Made by a program: the position numbers and the translations under genes. Positions 19,113 to 27,771 of a stretch of 64,000 nucleotides of DNA are shown here, in pieces. Numbering within the stretch: position 1 is the stretch's first letter; every line of letters begins with the position of its first letter. The notes beneath the pieces were generated by a model. The model made no database searches. It was not told the origin of the DNA and worked only from the letters and a program-made list of their open reading frames with translations. Origin of the DNA: Agrobacterium larrymoorei (GTDB lineage: Bacteria > Pseudomonadota > Alphaproteobacteria > Rhizobiales > Rhizobiaceae); assembly GCF_005145045.1 (NCBI RefSeq), contig NZ_CP039694.1:186001-250000 (forward strand), in the 5' to 3' direction.

Positions 19113-19532
19113 ATTCTAGGGTTTCTATGAGAGAGTATGTAGTTTTGATGTGCCTGAGAGCTGCTCTCTTTCAATCCATTTTAACGGGTGTTAGCACACC
19201 TAATTGGGGTACAGAAGTCAAAGCAGGTGGGGCAGTGTGTACATAAAGTCGCGAATTTGAACTTGATGCCATTCGCAATAGCGGCGCCTGGTTTGCGTTC
19301 ACACTTTGTTTTCTTCGCCGCCCTTTATCTTTCCGCCAGGATATTTGATGGGATGGAGAAAATACGGGCTAACTTCAAATAGATTGGAATTCGTATACGG
19401 CCCCACTACATTGCTCTAATGGTCCCGTAAATCTCCGGACAAAGTGCGAAGATAATGTGCCCAATAAGGCTTTGTTGTCGAGCTTGTAGTTGCAAGTTGC
19501 TGTCGTTAGGGCTGGCTTGTTTGCGCGTGTAT
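19113..19532. other. nos-like promoter and right-end T-DNA sequence
   Basis: Region between the start of the opine synthase and the right border. It must contain the plant promoter of the leftward gene. At 19334 there is CGCCAGGATATTTG, a border-like string 200 bases inside the real border. A 64-codon frame here has no recognisable features and is not called. Confidence 0.4.
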
Positions 19533-19557
19533 TGACAGGATATATGGTGATGTCACG
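19533..19557 (+). other. T-DNA right border repeat
   Basis: The 25-bp site starts TGACAGGATATAT, identical over 13 bases to nopaline-type borders, and keeps part of the GT.A tail (GGTGATGTCACG). About 17 of 25 positions match the nopaline right border I remember. VirD1/VirD2 nick such repeats on the bottom strand to start T-strand production. Its position right after the opine synthase gene and before bacterial DNA supports the call. The degenerate right half may reduce efficiency. Confidence 0.85.
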
Positions 19558-19558
19558 T

Positions 19559-19630
19559 ACATCCGTACATCCGTACATCCGTACATCCGTACATCCGTAC
19601 ATCCGTACATCCGTAAATACGTACATCCAT
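19559..19630 (+). repeat. 8-bp tandem repeats beside the right border (TSS-like)
   Basis: Seven perfect copies of ACATCCGT run from 19559 to 19614, followed by the variants AAATACGT and ACATCCAT. The array starts two bases after the border. Octopine plasmids have an overdrive at this place, and a repeat-type T-DNA transfer stimulator has been described beside the right border of Ri plasmid pRi8196. By position this array is a candidate enhancer of T-strand processing. Confidence 0.8.
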
Positions 19631-19706
19631 TGAACGGACTGTAATGGCCCATAAATATCTGGACACGATCTCCCACTTAACAAGTGTGCGAGGTAATGTG
19701 CCCATT

Positions 19707-20099
19707 ATGACCAGTCACAGTCCTAAGATAGAAGTCCTGTCCGGCCCTAAGCGCCGCCATCGCTGGTCGACGGCAGAGAAGCTCGCCATTATTAAGGAAA
19801 CATATGAGCCGGACGCAACCGTGAGCATCGTCGCTCGGCGTTACGGCATCCAGCCGAACCAGTAATTCACTTGGCGTAAGCTTGCCACCCAAGAAGCTCT
19901 GACGGCAACTGCTGCCGAGGAAGATGTCGTTCCAGCATCCGAATATCGTGCCCTTCAAAACCAGGTCAAAGAACTACAGCGTCTGCTCGGCAAGAAGACG
20001 ATGGAAGGCGAGATTCTCAAAGAGGCGCTTGAGATCGCCACCGGCCCAAAAAAACACCTGTTGCGCGCGCTGTCATTGCCGAAGGGAAGTTCCCGATGA
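19707..20099 (+). pseudogene. IS2-group orfA with premature stop
   Basis: The product starts with a helix-turn-helix domain (LSGPKRRHRWSTAEKLAIIK, then VSIVARRYGIQPNQ), after which a TAA at 19863 replaces a Leu codon. The frame continues as FTWRKLATQEALTA, VVPASEYRALQNQVKELQRL and LGKKTMEGEILKEALE, the leucine-zipper end of IS2 OrfA. One nonsense codon therefore separates an otherwise typical reading frame of about 130 codons. Confidence 0.8.
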
Positions 20100-20245
20100 C
20101 GGCCGTGTGCGAGACATTTGGTGTTGCCCGGTCAAACATGGCGGAGCGGGTGAGACAGCGTCCTTCCAAAGCCCGTGGTCGGCCGCCGTTTGCGGATGAT
20201 GATCTCGTCGATGAAATCAAAGCGGTCATCTTTGGTTCGCCACTT
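20096..20245 (+). pseudogene. IS2-group orfB, N-terminal fragment
   Basis: The ATG overlaps the orfA stop (ATGA). The first 45 residues (MTAVCETFGVARSNMAERVR, then KARGRPPFADDDLVDEIKAV) match the start of IS2-type transposase OrfB. Homology ends near 20235, well before the integrase DDE domain, so it is a 3'-truncated fragment. Confidence 0.7.
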
Positions 20246-20463
20246 GTTAATGAGGCCGTGCTCAATAACGCACGGGGATGCCGCCTTCCGCTTGGCACAG
20301 GATCGGCGGGATTTGGAGTTCGCTGGATCTGCTTGCTTTCTTCAAAGTCTCCACGGCGGGCTAGCGTTGTAATCTGGCAAACAGTAGCACATGTATTTCT
20401 GCGAGTAGGGTGGAGCGCTTTTGTCGGGTTCCAACACGAAGATATCCTTTTTAGCTCCAGGTT
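20246..20463. other. Unassigned sequence between IS remnant and ocd
   Basis: Short stretch downstream of ocd with no gene recognised. It probably contains leftover IS or junction sequence; no hairpin terminator stood out. Confidence 0.35.
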
Positions 20464-21525
20464 TTAGGACTTGGCCAACACAGCTTCGCGACGCAGGAGC
20501 ATCCCAAATAAGTCACGCGGCTCGTCCGGATCGGCGAGGAGGTCGAGCGGATTGCTGTGGTTTGATCCCTCAACGCGGTCGCGAACATAGCGGAGCGCCG
20601 AAAAGTCCTCGATCGCGAAGCCGACACTGTCGAACAGCGTGATCTGCTTATCGCTCCTGCGGCCCGTTTCCTGGCCGGTCATGACGCGCCAAAGCTCGAT
20701 TACCGGATGATCAGGTGCGAGCTGCTGAATCTCGCCTTCAATTCTCGTCTGCGGCGGAAACTCCACGAAAATGTCGGAGCGCAGCAGGATGTCGCGATGC
20801 ATCTCGGTTTTGCCCGGGCAGTCGCCGCCCACACCGTTGATATGCACGCCGGGGCCGATCATGTTGTCGCTCAGGATCGTGGCGTTGTGCTTGTCGGCCG
20901 TCGCCGTGGTGATGATGTCAGCGCCTTCAACCGCCTGTTCCGCGGAGGTGCACCCCTCGATCTGAAACCCAAACCGCTGGAGGTTGCTACCGCAACGCGC
21001 GGTCGCATCCGGGTCGATGTCGTAGAGCCTGATCCGGTCGACACCGAGCAACGACTTGAAGGCGAGCGCCTGAAACTCGCTTTGGGCGCCGTTGCCGATC
21101 AGCGCCATCGTGCGCGCGTCCTTGCGGGCTAGATATTTTGCTGCGATCGCGGAGGTCGCGGCGGTCCGCAACGCGGTCAAGATCGTCATCTCCGAAAGAA
21201 GAAGCGGATAACCGCTGTCGACATCGGAGAGCACGCCGAAGGCAGTCACAGTCTGACGCCCCGATTTCGTGTTTTTCGGATGGCCGTTGACATATTTGAA
21301 GCCGTAAAGCGTGCCGTCGCTCGTCGGCATGAGTTCGATCACGCCGTCTCGGGAATGCGAGGCCACCCGTGGAATCTTGTCAAAGCTCTCCCAGCGGCGA
21401 AAATCTTCTTCGATGTAGCCGGCCAGTTGATTAAGGAAGTTCTCGATACCGGTGCTGACCACCAGGTCCATCATGTTCTCAACGCTGATGAACGGAACGA
21501 TATTGAGGTTGTCAATTGCAGGCAT
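20464..21525 (-). CDS. ocd: Ornithine cyclodeaminase
   Basis: Converts ornithine to proline and ammonia, the last step of nopaline/octopine breakdown. Starting at the ATG at 21525 gives 353 residues beginning MPAIDNLNIVPFISVENMMD, which I recognise as nearly identical to the pTiC58 enzyme. The NAD-binding block MALIGNGAQSEFQALAF and the substrate block FKYVNGHPKNTKSGRQTVTA are intact. An upstream in-frame ATG at 21576 would add 17 residues not found in the family. It is the last gene of the leftward noxB-noxA-arc-odh-ocd run. Confidence 0.95.
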   Translation of the reverse strand: MPAIDNLNIVPFISVENMMDLVVSTGIENFLNQLAGYIEEDFRRWESFDKIPRVASHSRDGVIELMPTSDGTLYGFKYVNGHPKNTKSGRQTVTAFGVLSDVDSGYPLLLSEMTILTALRTAATSAIAAKYLARKDARTMALIGNGAQSEFQALAFKSLLGVDRIRLYDIDPDATARCGSNLQRFGFQIEGCTSAEQAVEGADIITTATADKHNATILSDNMIGPGVHINGVGGDCPGKTEMHRDILLRSDIFVEFPPQTRIEGEIQQLAPDHPVIELWRVMTGQETGRRSDKQITLFDSVGFAIEDFSALRYVRDRVEGSNHSNPLDLLADPDEPRDLFGMLLRREAVLAKS

Positions 21526-21572
21526 CTTCTGGCCCCCATTATAGGTTTGATGAACGTTCGGATGGCCTTGGA

Positions 21573-22655
21573 TCACGCGGGCGCAGCTGCGATCGCATAT
21601 CCGTTGACCACCCGATCCTTGAGCGTGGACAAATCGAGCGGTCCGAGGTCTGGAAGCAGGTCATTTTCTTCGGAAAAGTCGCGTCCGTAGCAGGCGCTCA
21701 AGATCCGGACACCGCTTTCATGCAAGGGCGCAGACACGCCGGCTGCTTTTGCCAGATGCAAGGTTGGGATCAGACCGAAGGGAACGTCTTCGAGCACGTA
21801 ACGTGTATCAAGGCTCTTGGGGCCTGCCGGGTCGCTTCCGCGCTCGACCAGGATCGACGACATTTTCGAGACGGATCCACCGGATATGTCGAACGAAAAT
21901 CGGAAGTGATCGAAGGTCGAGCGAACCGTCTTGCCGAAGGCGGACGCGATTGCCAGCCTTTCGAGATCGAGCGCTTCAAGGAAGCGGCCGATGGCAGGCG
22001 TGACGTTGGTGTTCTGACCCCAATCCTCAGCCCGCTCGATACGCGACAGATTGCATAGTGCAATGCCCATATGGTCCTGGGGATTGAGATTACTCAACGC
22101 GATGGTGAGAATGTCGTCCTTCACGTCGAAGCGGTCACCGAACAGAGCGACACAGGTTCCGTGCGCCCGTTCAGCGAAACGTGCCGGTACAGTCGCCATA
22201 TCGACCTTTGCCCGTACAGCGCCGATGTTGAACGTATCCGTCGCCCGCGGCTTGCAGGTCAGCACGGTGGTGCTCCATGTGGTGATCGGGATCTCGATCC
22301 CGCGCTCGGCCAAACTCTTGGCGAGATAAAGCGCCGCAAAGGAAAGATGGGCGCTGATGATCACCGAATGACGTGCGCTGAGATGCGGTATAAGTGCGTC
22401 GAGGACGAATCGGTGCCCGTAGGCGGGCAGTGCCAGAACGATCACGTCGGCCTCGGCCAATTCCTCCGCGCTTGCGCAAACATGAGGGTGGTACTCTGTG
22501 CTGATCGCACCAGTGATCTTTATCGGCTTGCCACCGGAGAAGGCCGCAGTTCTTTCGCGTGATCGCGACCAGATCATTGGCCGATGGTCATTCTGTAGAA
22601 GAAGCGCCGCATATCCTATGGCGATCGATCCTGCTCCGGCTATTCCAACTTTCAT
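21573..22655 (-). CDS. Bacterial octopine/nopaline dehydrogenase-family enzyme
   Basis: 360-residue member of the NAD/NADP opine dehydrogenase family. The N-terminal Rossmann motif is VGIAGAGSIAIGYAALLL, and the C-terminal opine dehydrogenase domain has NLNPQDHMGIALCNLSRIE and RYVLEDVPFGLIPTLHLAKA. I chose the ATG at 22655 because MKVGIAGAG is the usual start; the upstream in-frame extension has no family match. It lies between arc and ocd in the nopaline catabolic run, so it may oxidise or interconvert an opine in the bacterium. It is only distantly related to the T-DNA nos-like gene at 17952. Confidence 0.8.
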   Translation of the reverse strand: MKVGIAGAGSIAIGYAALLLQNDHRPMIWSRSRERTAAFSGGKPIKITGAISTEYHPHVCASAEELAEADVIVLALPAYGHRFVLDALIPHLSARHSVIISAHLSFAALYLAKSLAERGIEIPITTWSTTVLTCKPRATDTFNIGAVRAKVDMATVPARFAERAHGTCVALFGDRFDVKDDILTIALSNLNPQDHMGIALCNLSRIERAEDWGQNTNVTPAIGRFLEALDLERLAIASAFGKTVRSTFDHFRFSFDISGGSVSKMSSILVERGSDPAGPKSLDTRYVLEDVPFGLIPTLHLAKAAGVSAPLHESGVRILSACYGRDFSEENDLLPDLGPLDLSTLKDRVVNGYAIAAAPA

Positions 22656-22732
22656 TTCCGTTCCTCTTGCGCTTTTGGCGGGCGTTCCCGTGCGAGAGGC
22701 GAAGCTCCATTGCACTGACGAAATCCCGGAAG

Positions 22733-23656
22733 TCAAAATGCTGTCGTCACCCGGTCGAGCACGCGCCGCCCGAACAGGCTCGCGGCAAGATCGGTCATCA
22801 GCCGGGCCGTACGTCCTCGCTCGTCCAGAAACGGATTGAGCTCCGCAAGATCGAGCGACGTGACGAGACCGCTGTCATGGAGGATCTCCATGATGAGGTG
22901 CGCCTCCCGGAACGTCGCTCCGCCAGGAACCGTGGTGCCCACCGCCGGCGCAATCGCTGGATCGAGGAAGTCGACATCGAGGCTGACGTGCAATATGCCC
23001 TTGGCCTTGCTCACACGCTCAAGAAACGTTTCCAGCGGGCGGACGACGCCTTGCTCGTCCAGTACCCGCATGTCGGCGACATCGATACCGATCTCAGCAA
23101 CGCGGCGTCTCTCCTCTGGATCGACCGAACCAATTCCCATCATCGATACATTGCGGGGATCGACGGGCGCGGCGAGCGGCGGCAGCCCTTCGAAGCCTGG
23201 CTGCCCCGTATAATAGGCGACCGGCGTGCCATGGAGATTGCCGCTCGCCGTCGTGTGCAGCGTATGCAGGTCCGTGTCAGCGTCCAGCCAAAGCACAAAT
23301 TGCGGCCGGCCGAGGTCGGCCGCCCGCTCAGCCATACCCGAAACCGTGCCGGCAGACATCGAGTGATCGCCACCGAGGAACACCGGGAGATCACAGCTGC
23401 GTGCCATCTCCAGAGCCTTTTGGGACAGACTGCGCGTCCACCCCACCAGCGCATCAAGGTTCTTGACTGCAGAATTGGCATGGCTGAGTTCGGTCTCTGC
23501 CGTCGGCGTCGCATCTCCAAGATCGGTGACCGTCCAGCCTAGTTCGGTCAGGGTTTGGGCCAAGCCGGCAGTCCGAAACGCAGCAGGCCCCATCAGACAT
23601 CCAGGCTGCGACGCACCGCTTTGAACCGGAGCTCCCAAGATTTGGCAGGTCTTCAA
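22733..23656 (-). CDS. arc: Arginase
   Basis: Hydrolyses arginine to ornithine and urea in nopaline breakdown. Ureohydrolase motifs are visible: FLGGDHSMSAGT, WLDADTDLHTLHT, SGNLHGTPVAY and SLDVDFLDPAIAPAVGTTVP. One metal-site residue is unusual, because the family DAH.D motif reads DADTD here, with Asp for His. The likely start is a TTG at 23656 preceded by AAGGAG six bases away, giving MKTCQILGAPVQ, rather than upstream in-frame ATGs that lack such a signal. It lies between noxA and the opine dehydrogenase-like gene. Confidence 0.88.
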   Translation of the reverse strand: MKTCQILGAPVQSGASQPGCLMGPAAFRTAGLAQTLTELGWTVTDLGDATPTAETELSHANSAVKNLDALVGWTRSLSQKALEMARSCDLPVFLGGDHSMSAGTVSGMAERAADLGRPQFVLWLDADTDLHTLHTTASGNLHGTPVAYYTGQPGFEGLPPLAAPVDPRNVSMMGIGSVDPEERRRVAEIGIDVADMRVLDEQGVVRPLETFLERVSKAKGILHVSLDVDFLDPAIAPAVGTTVPGGATFREAHLIMEILHDSGLVTSLDLAELNPFLDERGRTARLMTDLAASLFGRRVLDRVTTAF

Positions 23657-23753
23657 CTCATTCTCCTTGCGACGCCGCGAAGCATTTTTCTCGCAGGCAC
23701 CGTTCATCTCTCGACTTCAGTTTTGACTATCACCTGCGGCGACGGCCGCTCGA

Positions 23754-25172
23754 TCATTCATGCGTAGACGCCGAGACGACTTCCTCGGCTTCCTGTGCTG
23801 CGAGCATCGACACCGTGAGCGGAACAAGGGGAGGCCGCGGATGAAACAGGCCGACTTCGCCGGCGGTGATCCCCGCAACGGACTTCACCAGTTCGTGTAC
23901 CGGGTAGCCGCACTGCCTTCCCTGACAGGGACCCATGCCCGCGCGTGTAAAACTCTTCAGCTGGTTGGGGCCTCGGCAAGCGCCACGGACAGCAGCTTCC
24001 CTCAACATGCCCGCGCTCAACTCTTCGCAGCGGCAGACGATCGTACCGTCGTCCGGTCGGGTCCGGGCTATATTAGGCGGATAGACCCCATCCAGAAATC
24101 GTCGGAATGCCCTTTGCCGGGCATGATAGGCTCTGAGCGGCTTTGCCTCGGTATTCGCCTGAGCGGGCGTCAGAACGCCATCGCCAAGAAGAATGCCGAT
24201 CGCGGCGATCTCTCCTTCGAGCTCGGCATTGGTCGCGCCGCCGATCCGTGCTCCATCGCCGGCGAGGTAGAGGCCATCCGGGCCGGCATTCATCCAGTCG
24301 TCGCGCTCCAGCCGGAAGGCCGACTGCCCGACATCCCACATCAGCTGCGCGCCAACCGACACTGCAAGCTGATGGCTTGGCACCAGCCCCTCGTGAACGA
24401 GGAGGGTTTTAATATCCAGTCGGTCGGGCCGGCCGTCTGAAGTTTCAAAATATACAGTTTCAAGTCGCTTTGTTCCCCCGGCACTGACCTCGACGACGTT
24501 CCGCACATGCCGAACGCCGTTGAACTGTGGCAGCCAGGCAATCCCCTTCAGGATCTGGCCGGGTTCACGGAGCGCCCCGCGAACACCGCGCAGCGAACGG
24601 CCGATCAGACCGCGAGGGGTCGTGTCGAGAAACGCGGCCGGTTTTGCGCCTGCCAGCCGCATCTGCTGCATGTAGAGCAGAGGGAGCGGACCGTTGCCGA
24701 CGACGGCAACCGGACCTCGCGGCAGCTGACCTGCTGTCTTCAAAAGGATCTGTGCGGCGCCGACCGTCATGACGCCGGGAAGTGTCCAGCCGGAGAACGG
24801 AACCGGGCGTTCCTGGGCGCCAGTGGCGAGCAGTAGATACCGTCCCTTGATGGAGCGGATTTCTCCGTCCTTGACGTATTCCACTGTCCAGCCCTGGCTG
24901 ATCCAACTGACCTGAGCCTCCGGGATGTAATCTGCGCCACAGGTCAGAAATGCTTCGACCCGTTGAATTCCTCGTCGATATTCCGCACCGAGAACGTTTA
25001 CCAACGGGCTAGTCGCGTTACGTCCGGCATTGCGCCAGATCTGGCCTCCGGGCTGAGATTGCGAATCCAGCACGACGACGGAAAGGCCGCCGCGTACAGC
25101 ACGCCTCGCGGCAGCCATTCCAGCGGGGCCTGCTCCGATGATCAACAGGTCGGTGCTCGAATTATGGTTCAT
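23754..25172 (-). CDS. noxA: Nopaline oxidase subunit A (FAD and [2Fe-2S])
   Basis: Large subunit of the membrane-associated opine oxidase that splits nopaline into arginine and 2-oxoglutarate. The N-terminal FAD motif LLIIGAGPAGMAAARRAV (residues about 9-26) and the second nucleotide site GPVAVVGNGPLPLLYM (about 153) are present. The C-terminal BFD-type iron-sulfur domain has four Cys in VCRCEE and GPCQGRQCGYPV. At 472 residues it is full length. Its ATG overlaps the stop of the upstream small subunit, implying translational coupling, and it is followed by arc. Confidence 0.93.
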   Translation of the reverse strand: MNHNSSTDLLIIGAGPAGMAAARRAVRGGLSVVVLDSQSQPGGQIWRNAGRNATSPLVNVLGAEYRRGIQRVEAFLTCGADYIPEAQVSWISQGWTVEYVKDGEIRSIKGRYLLLATGAQERPVPFSGWTLPGVMTVGAAQILLKTAGQLPRGPVAVVGNGPLPLLYMQQMRLAGAKPAAFLDTTPRGLIGRSLRGVRGALREPGQILKGIAWLPQFNGVRHVRNVVEVSAGGTKRLETVYFETSDGRPDRLDIKTLLVHEGLVPSHQLAVSVGAQLMWDVGQSAFRLERDDWMNAGPDGLYLAGDGARIGGATNAELEGEIAAIGILLGDGVLTPAQANTEAKPLRAYHARQRAFRRFLDGVYPPNIARTRPDDGTIVCRCEELSAGMLREAAVRGACRGPNQLKSFTRAGMGPCQGRQCGYPVHELVKSVAGITAGEVGLFHPRPPLVPLTVSMLAAQEAEEVVSASTHE

Positions 25173-25462
25173 TTCAGCCTCTTCGGATGGTCATGGCGTT
25201 CGACCTTCATGCCGGCGTGAACCATTTGCTGACAGCTACGGATCGTGCCGATGTCCTCTACGTGCACGACGCATTCGAAACAGACGCCCATCATGCAGTA
25301 GGGCGCCCGGGGCTGGGCGGAAGGAAAGGATCTGCGGGTATGGATGTCGTCCAGACGCAGGAAGACAGCGGCCAGCGGCTCTCCGTCACGAGCGGTCACG
25401 GCGCGACCGTCGACGGTGATTTCGACGGCTGATCCGGAAGGGAAGAGAACGTCACTCATCAT
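25169..25462 (-). CDS. Opine oxidase small [2Fe-2S] subunit
   Basis: 97-residue protein with a plant-type ferredoxin fold (Fer2_4). Cysteines in APYCMMGVCFECVVHV and TIRSCQQMV would bind a [2Fe-2S] cluster, and the N-terminal ITVDGRAVTARDGEPLAAVF is characteristic. It starts at an ATG at 25462 (or 25459) that overlaps the noxB stop, and its own stop overlaps the noxA start. This three-gene arrangement is that of sarcosine-oxidase-like opine oxidases, in which this subunit carries electrons between the other two. Confidence 0.88.
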   Translation of the reverse strand: MMSDVLFPSGSAVEITVDGRAVTARDGEPLAAVFLRLDDIHTRRSFPSAQPRAPYCMMGVCFECVVHVEDIGTIRSCQQMVHAGMKVERHDHPKRLK

Positions 25463-26577
25463 GCGGCGATCCCGCTCTTGAACCGGCTGCCGCGAAAAGC
25501 GTCGTAGGACGGCTCTCTTCCGCCGGCTGCGAGCCATTCGGCAAAAGGACCTGCGTGCAGCGCGGCAAGGGTGACGCCGGAATGACAGGCCACGACATGA
25601 ATGCCGGGGTATCGGCGCGACCGATCGTAGACCGGCACCCCGTCCGGGGTCAGAACGCGTAGCCCCGCCCACTGCCGGACGACCCTCAAAGCGCCGACGT
25701 CCGGCATCACGTTGATCGCGCGATTGGCGATGTGACGGGCGCCACCAGATGTAACGTCGGTCGAGAGACCGACGCGTTCATTCGTAACGCCGAGCTGAAA
25801 CGTGCCCGTCATCGTCTGACGAATGCCGCTGGCGGCGTAGGGGAAGACCGGGGCGACCCGTTCCGTAATGAGGAGCTGCCCTTTTTCCGGGACAAGCTGA
25901 AGCGGAAGCTCCAGGCTCCTCGCAAAAGCCATGGAGTCATTGCCCGCGGCAATAATTACCCGCTCCGCCTCTATCGTGAGCGCATCTGTCGCCAGCCGGA
26001 AACCGCCAAGGGTCGGGGTTATGCTGTCGACGTGTTCCCCCGTCACCAGGGTTCCGCCCAGGCGCACAAATCCGGCCAGCAACGCGCGAAGCACGAGGAG
26101 CGGATTGACGTCGCCATCCATATGACTGAAGGACGCCGAACAAACCTTCTGCCCAAGACGGATGTCAGGAAGCATGCGCTCAAGGCGCGAGCGCTCCAGC
26201 ATCTCGAAGCGATAGTCGGGGTGGATGGCAGCCATCTTCTCGCCGATCGCCTTTTCTTCTTCCGCTTGAGCGTCCGACGTACAGAAGAGCAGGCCACCAT
26301 TACGACGGTATTCGACGTCGACACCGGTCAGTTCTTTTAACTCCGATGCAAAACCGGGCCATAACTCGGCGCTTTGGCGGGTGATGCGATGATATTCGGG
26401 ATAGTCGTCGCCCTTGCCCTGAACCCAAATCAGGCCAAAATTCGTTCTCGACGCGCGCAACGCATCGTCAGCGCCATCGATGATGACCACCCGGCGTCCC
26501 AGTTTGGCCAAGCCATATCCAATGGCGGCGCCAACTACACCGCCTCCAACGATAGCTGTCTCGAACTCGCGATCCAT
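25459..26577 (-). CDS. noxB: Nopaline oxidase subunit B (FAD-dependent oxidoreductase)
   Basis: Catalytic subunit of the opine oxidase, of the D-amino-acid-oxidase/glycine-oxidase fold. The FAD motif TAIVGGGVVGAAIGYGLA starts at residue 8, followed by RRVVIIDGADD; the C-terminal block HVVACHSGVTLAALHAGPF closes the FAD site. 372 residues, intact. It is the first gene of the leftward run noxB, small subunit, noxA, arc, odh, ocd. A second copy of the NocR-type operator lies 263 bases upstream at 26840-26895. Confidence 0.93.
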   Translation of the reverse strand: MDREFETAIVGGGVVGAAIGYGLAKLGRRVVIIDGADDALRASRTNFGLIWVQGKGDDYPEYHRITRQSAELWPGFASELKELTGVDVEYRRNGGLLFCTSDAQAEEEKAIGEKMAAIHPDYRFEMLERSRLERMLPDIRLGQKVCSASFSHMDGDVNPLLVLRALLAGFVRLGGTLVTGEHVDSITPTLGGFRLATDALTIEAERVIIAAGNDSMAFARSLELPLQLVPEKGQLLITERVAPVFPYAASGIRQTMTGTFQLGVTNERVGLSTDVTSGGARHIANRAINVMPDVGALRVVRQWAGLRVLTPDGVPVYDRSRRYPGIHVVACHSGVTLAALHAGPFAEWLAAGGREPSYDAFRGSRFKSGIAA

Positions 26578-26839
26578 TTGACCTTCTCACGGTACGAAGG
26601 CACCCGCCCGGCTCGAGTAACCGATCCGTGGCCGCTGGCCTTCAATGAGCCAAACTGAATCTTCATCCCTTATGCGGCCGGCTATACAGTGTTTCCAGCT
26701 GTCGCCCATCGGTGGCCAAGTTTTGAAGATCTTCTTTGCTTCGGATTGTCTTTCTTGAAAAGATAATCGACATGTGAAGCGGGTCGATTTCAGGTCTGGC
26801 TATCTTTGAATTCTTCCCTTGCCTGTTAGGGATAAGACC

Positions 26840-26895
26840 TTGCCGTCCATGCGACAAGGGCAGTAATAGGCATGCGGCGATGTTCAAATGTTATT
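26840..26895. promoter_or_regulatory. Second NocR-type operator, upstream of noxB
   Basis: TTGCCGTCCAT, then CAAGGGCAGTAATAGGCATG and a GATGTTCAAATGTTATTGA tail, matches the sequence at 31151-31207 in front of nocR with only scattered differences over about 57 bases. The surrounding 26578-27181 contains no gene. Because the same block sits between nocR and nocP, it very probably binds NocR and controls noxB leftward and perhaps hyuA rightward. Confidence 0.75.
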
Positions 26896-27181
26896 GAAGA
26901 TTTGTCGAAAAAGACCCTCGCCCCGAGCTGCGGCTCATATGTGTTCGGGCTGGAACCCCCCTCGGATACCTTGATTGAGCGAACGCCTAATCATCGCAAG
27001 AGATTGATAGCGATATCCAATCAATCAGCGCGATTCGCAAATTCTCCAAGTGGAACTAGCAGCGTATTCATCGCCAGAACATCTCGATGTTGGTTTCAGA
27101 ACGGAGACAAGTTTCATGGAGATCAGAATAGATCGACATATCCCGCAGGCCGACCAACGGAAAATACAGGGGTAAACGACA

Positions 27182-27469
27182 ATGCTCAGGATCGGCGTCG
27201 ATATCGGCGGGACATTTACGGATTTTTGCGGTTGGCGCGAAGGCGAGGACAGGATCGTAACCCTGAAGGTCCCTTCGACCCCTCCTTCGTTCGAAAACGG
27301 ATTTCGTGACGGCTTTGAAATGCTGCTGGAACAGCTAGATCCCGAGCCGGAGGAAGGTGCATTTGTGATGCACGGCACCACGGTCAGCACGAACGCCGTG
27401 ATTGAGCGAAAAGGGCCAAAGATCGCGTTCTTTGTGACGAAGGGCTACAGGGATCTGCTCGAGCTGTGA
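27182..27469 (+). pseudogene. hyuA: Hydantoinase/oxoprolinase HyuA, N-terminal fragment
   Basis: The first 95 residues of a hydantoinase A-family protein, with the ATP-binding start LRIGVDIGGTFTDFCGW and the MHGTTVSTNAVIERKGPKIA block. The family is normally about 690 residues. Here the frame ends at 27469, where an antisense LysR fragment begins. Intact hydantoinase genes in noc regions would open lactam (pyro-) opines; this one cannot. The second NocR-type operator lies upstream. Confidence 0.85.
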
Positions 27470-27667
27470 CGCTCCGGCACGCGTGAATTCCACACGGCGC
27501 GTAAACCGGGGGAACAATTGCACGCCCATGAGATCCTTGAGCCGTTTAACGTGCTGGCTGAGAGTCGGTTGAGACACATTCATTCGTAGCGCCGCCCTGC
27601 GGAAATGCAGTTCTTCAGCGGCAACGAAAAAGCAGCGGATACTGCTAATCTGTATTTGAAACGACAT
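27470..27667 (-). pseudogene. LysR-family regulator, N-terminal fragment
   Basis: The ATG at 27667 opens a LysR helix-turn-helix domain (IRCFFVAAEELHFRRAALRM, then NVSQPTLSQHVKRLKDLMGV, ending RVEFTRAGAS). After about 66 residues it runs antisense into the hyuA fragment, with no effector-binding domain. The two 3'-truncated genes face each other, which indicates that a deletion joined them near 27470. Confidence 0.8.
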
Positions 27668-27771
27668 ATCCGCTTACCGTTACATGGGTAGCGGAACAGA
27701 CGTGCCAGGAGATATGAATGCTACGCCAATACCAAACAAGCATCCCCTCACAATACGACTGGACGAGACAC

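Larger units (their letters stand above)
19690..20245 (+). mobile_element. IS3-family (IS2-group) remnant
   Basis: Contains a broken orfA and the start of orfB of an IS2-like element immediately outside the right border. No clear terminal repeats. The right side ends inside orfB, about 220 bases before ocd. Confidence 0.7.

Noticed and set aside
19334..19358. CGCCAGGATATTTG considered as a second right border
   Set aside because: Only the left half fits and the tail is missing; a better border with flanking repeats lies 200 bases further right.
19561..19620. The 8-bp repeats as a CRISPR array or plasmid iteron origin
   Set aside because: Units are contiguous with no spacers, far shorter than CRISPR repeats, and no rep gene is nearby; the location by the right border fits a transfer enhancer better.
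19375..19683. Repeat-containing 102-codon frame across the right border (repeated VRMYGCTD)
   Set aside because: The peptide repeat is a by-product of the 8-bp DNA repeats read in a lucky frame.
26872..27309. 145-codon frame overlapping the NocR-type operator and the hyuA start
   Set aside because: Composition is irregular, it has no family features, and it overlaps the better-supported hyuA fragment in another frame.
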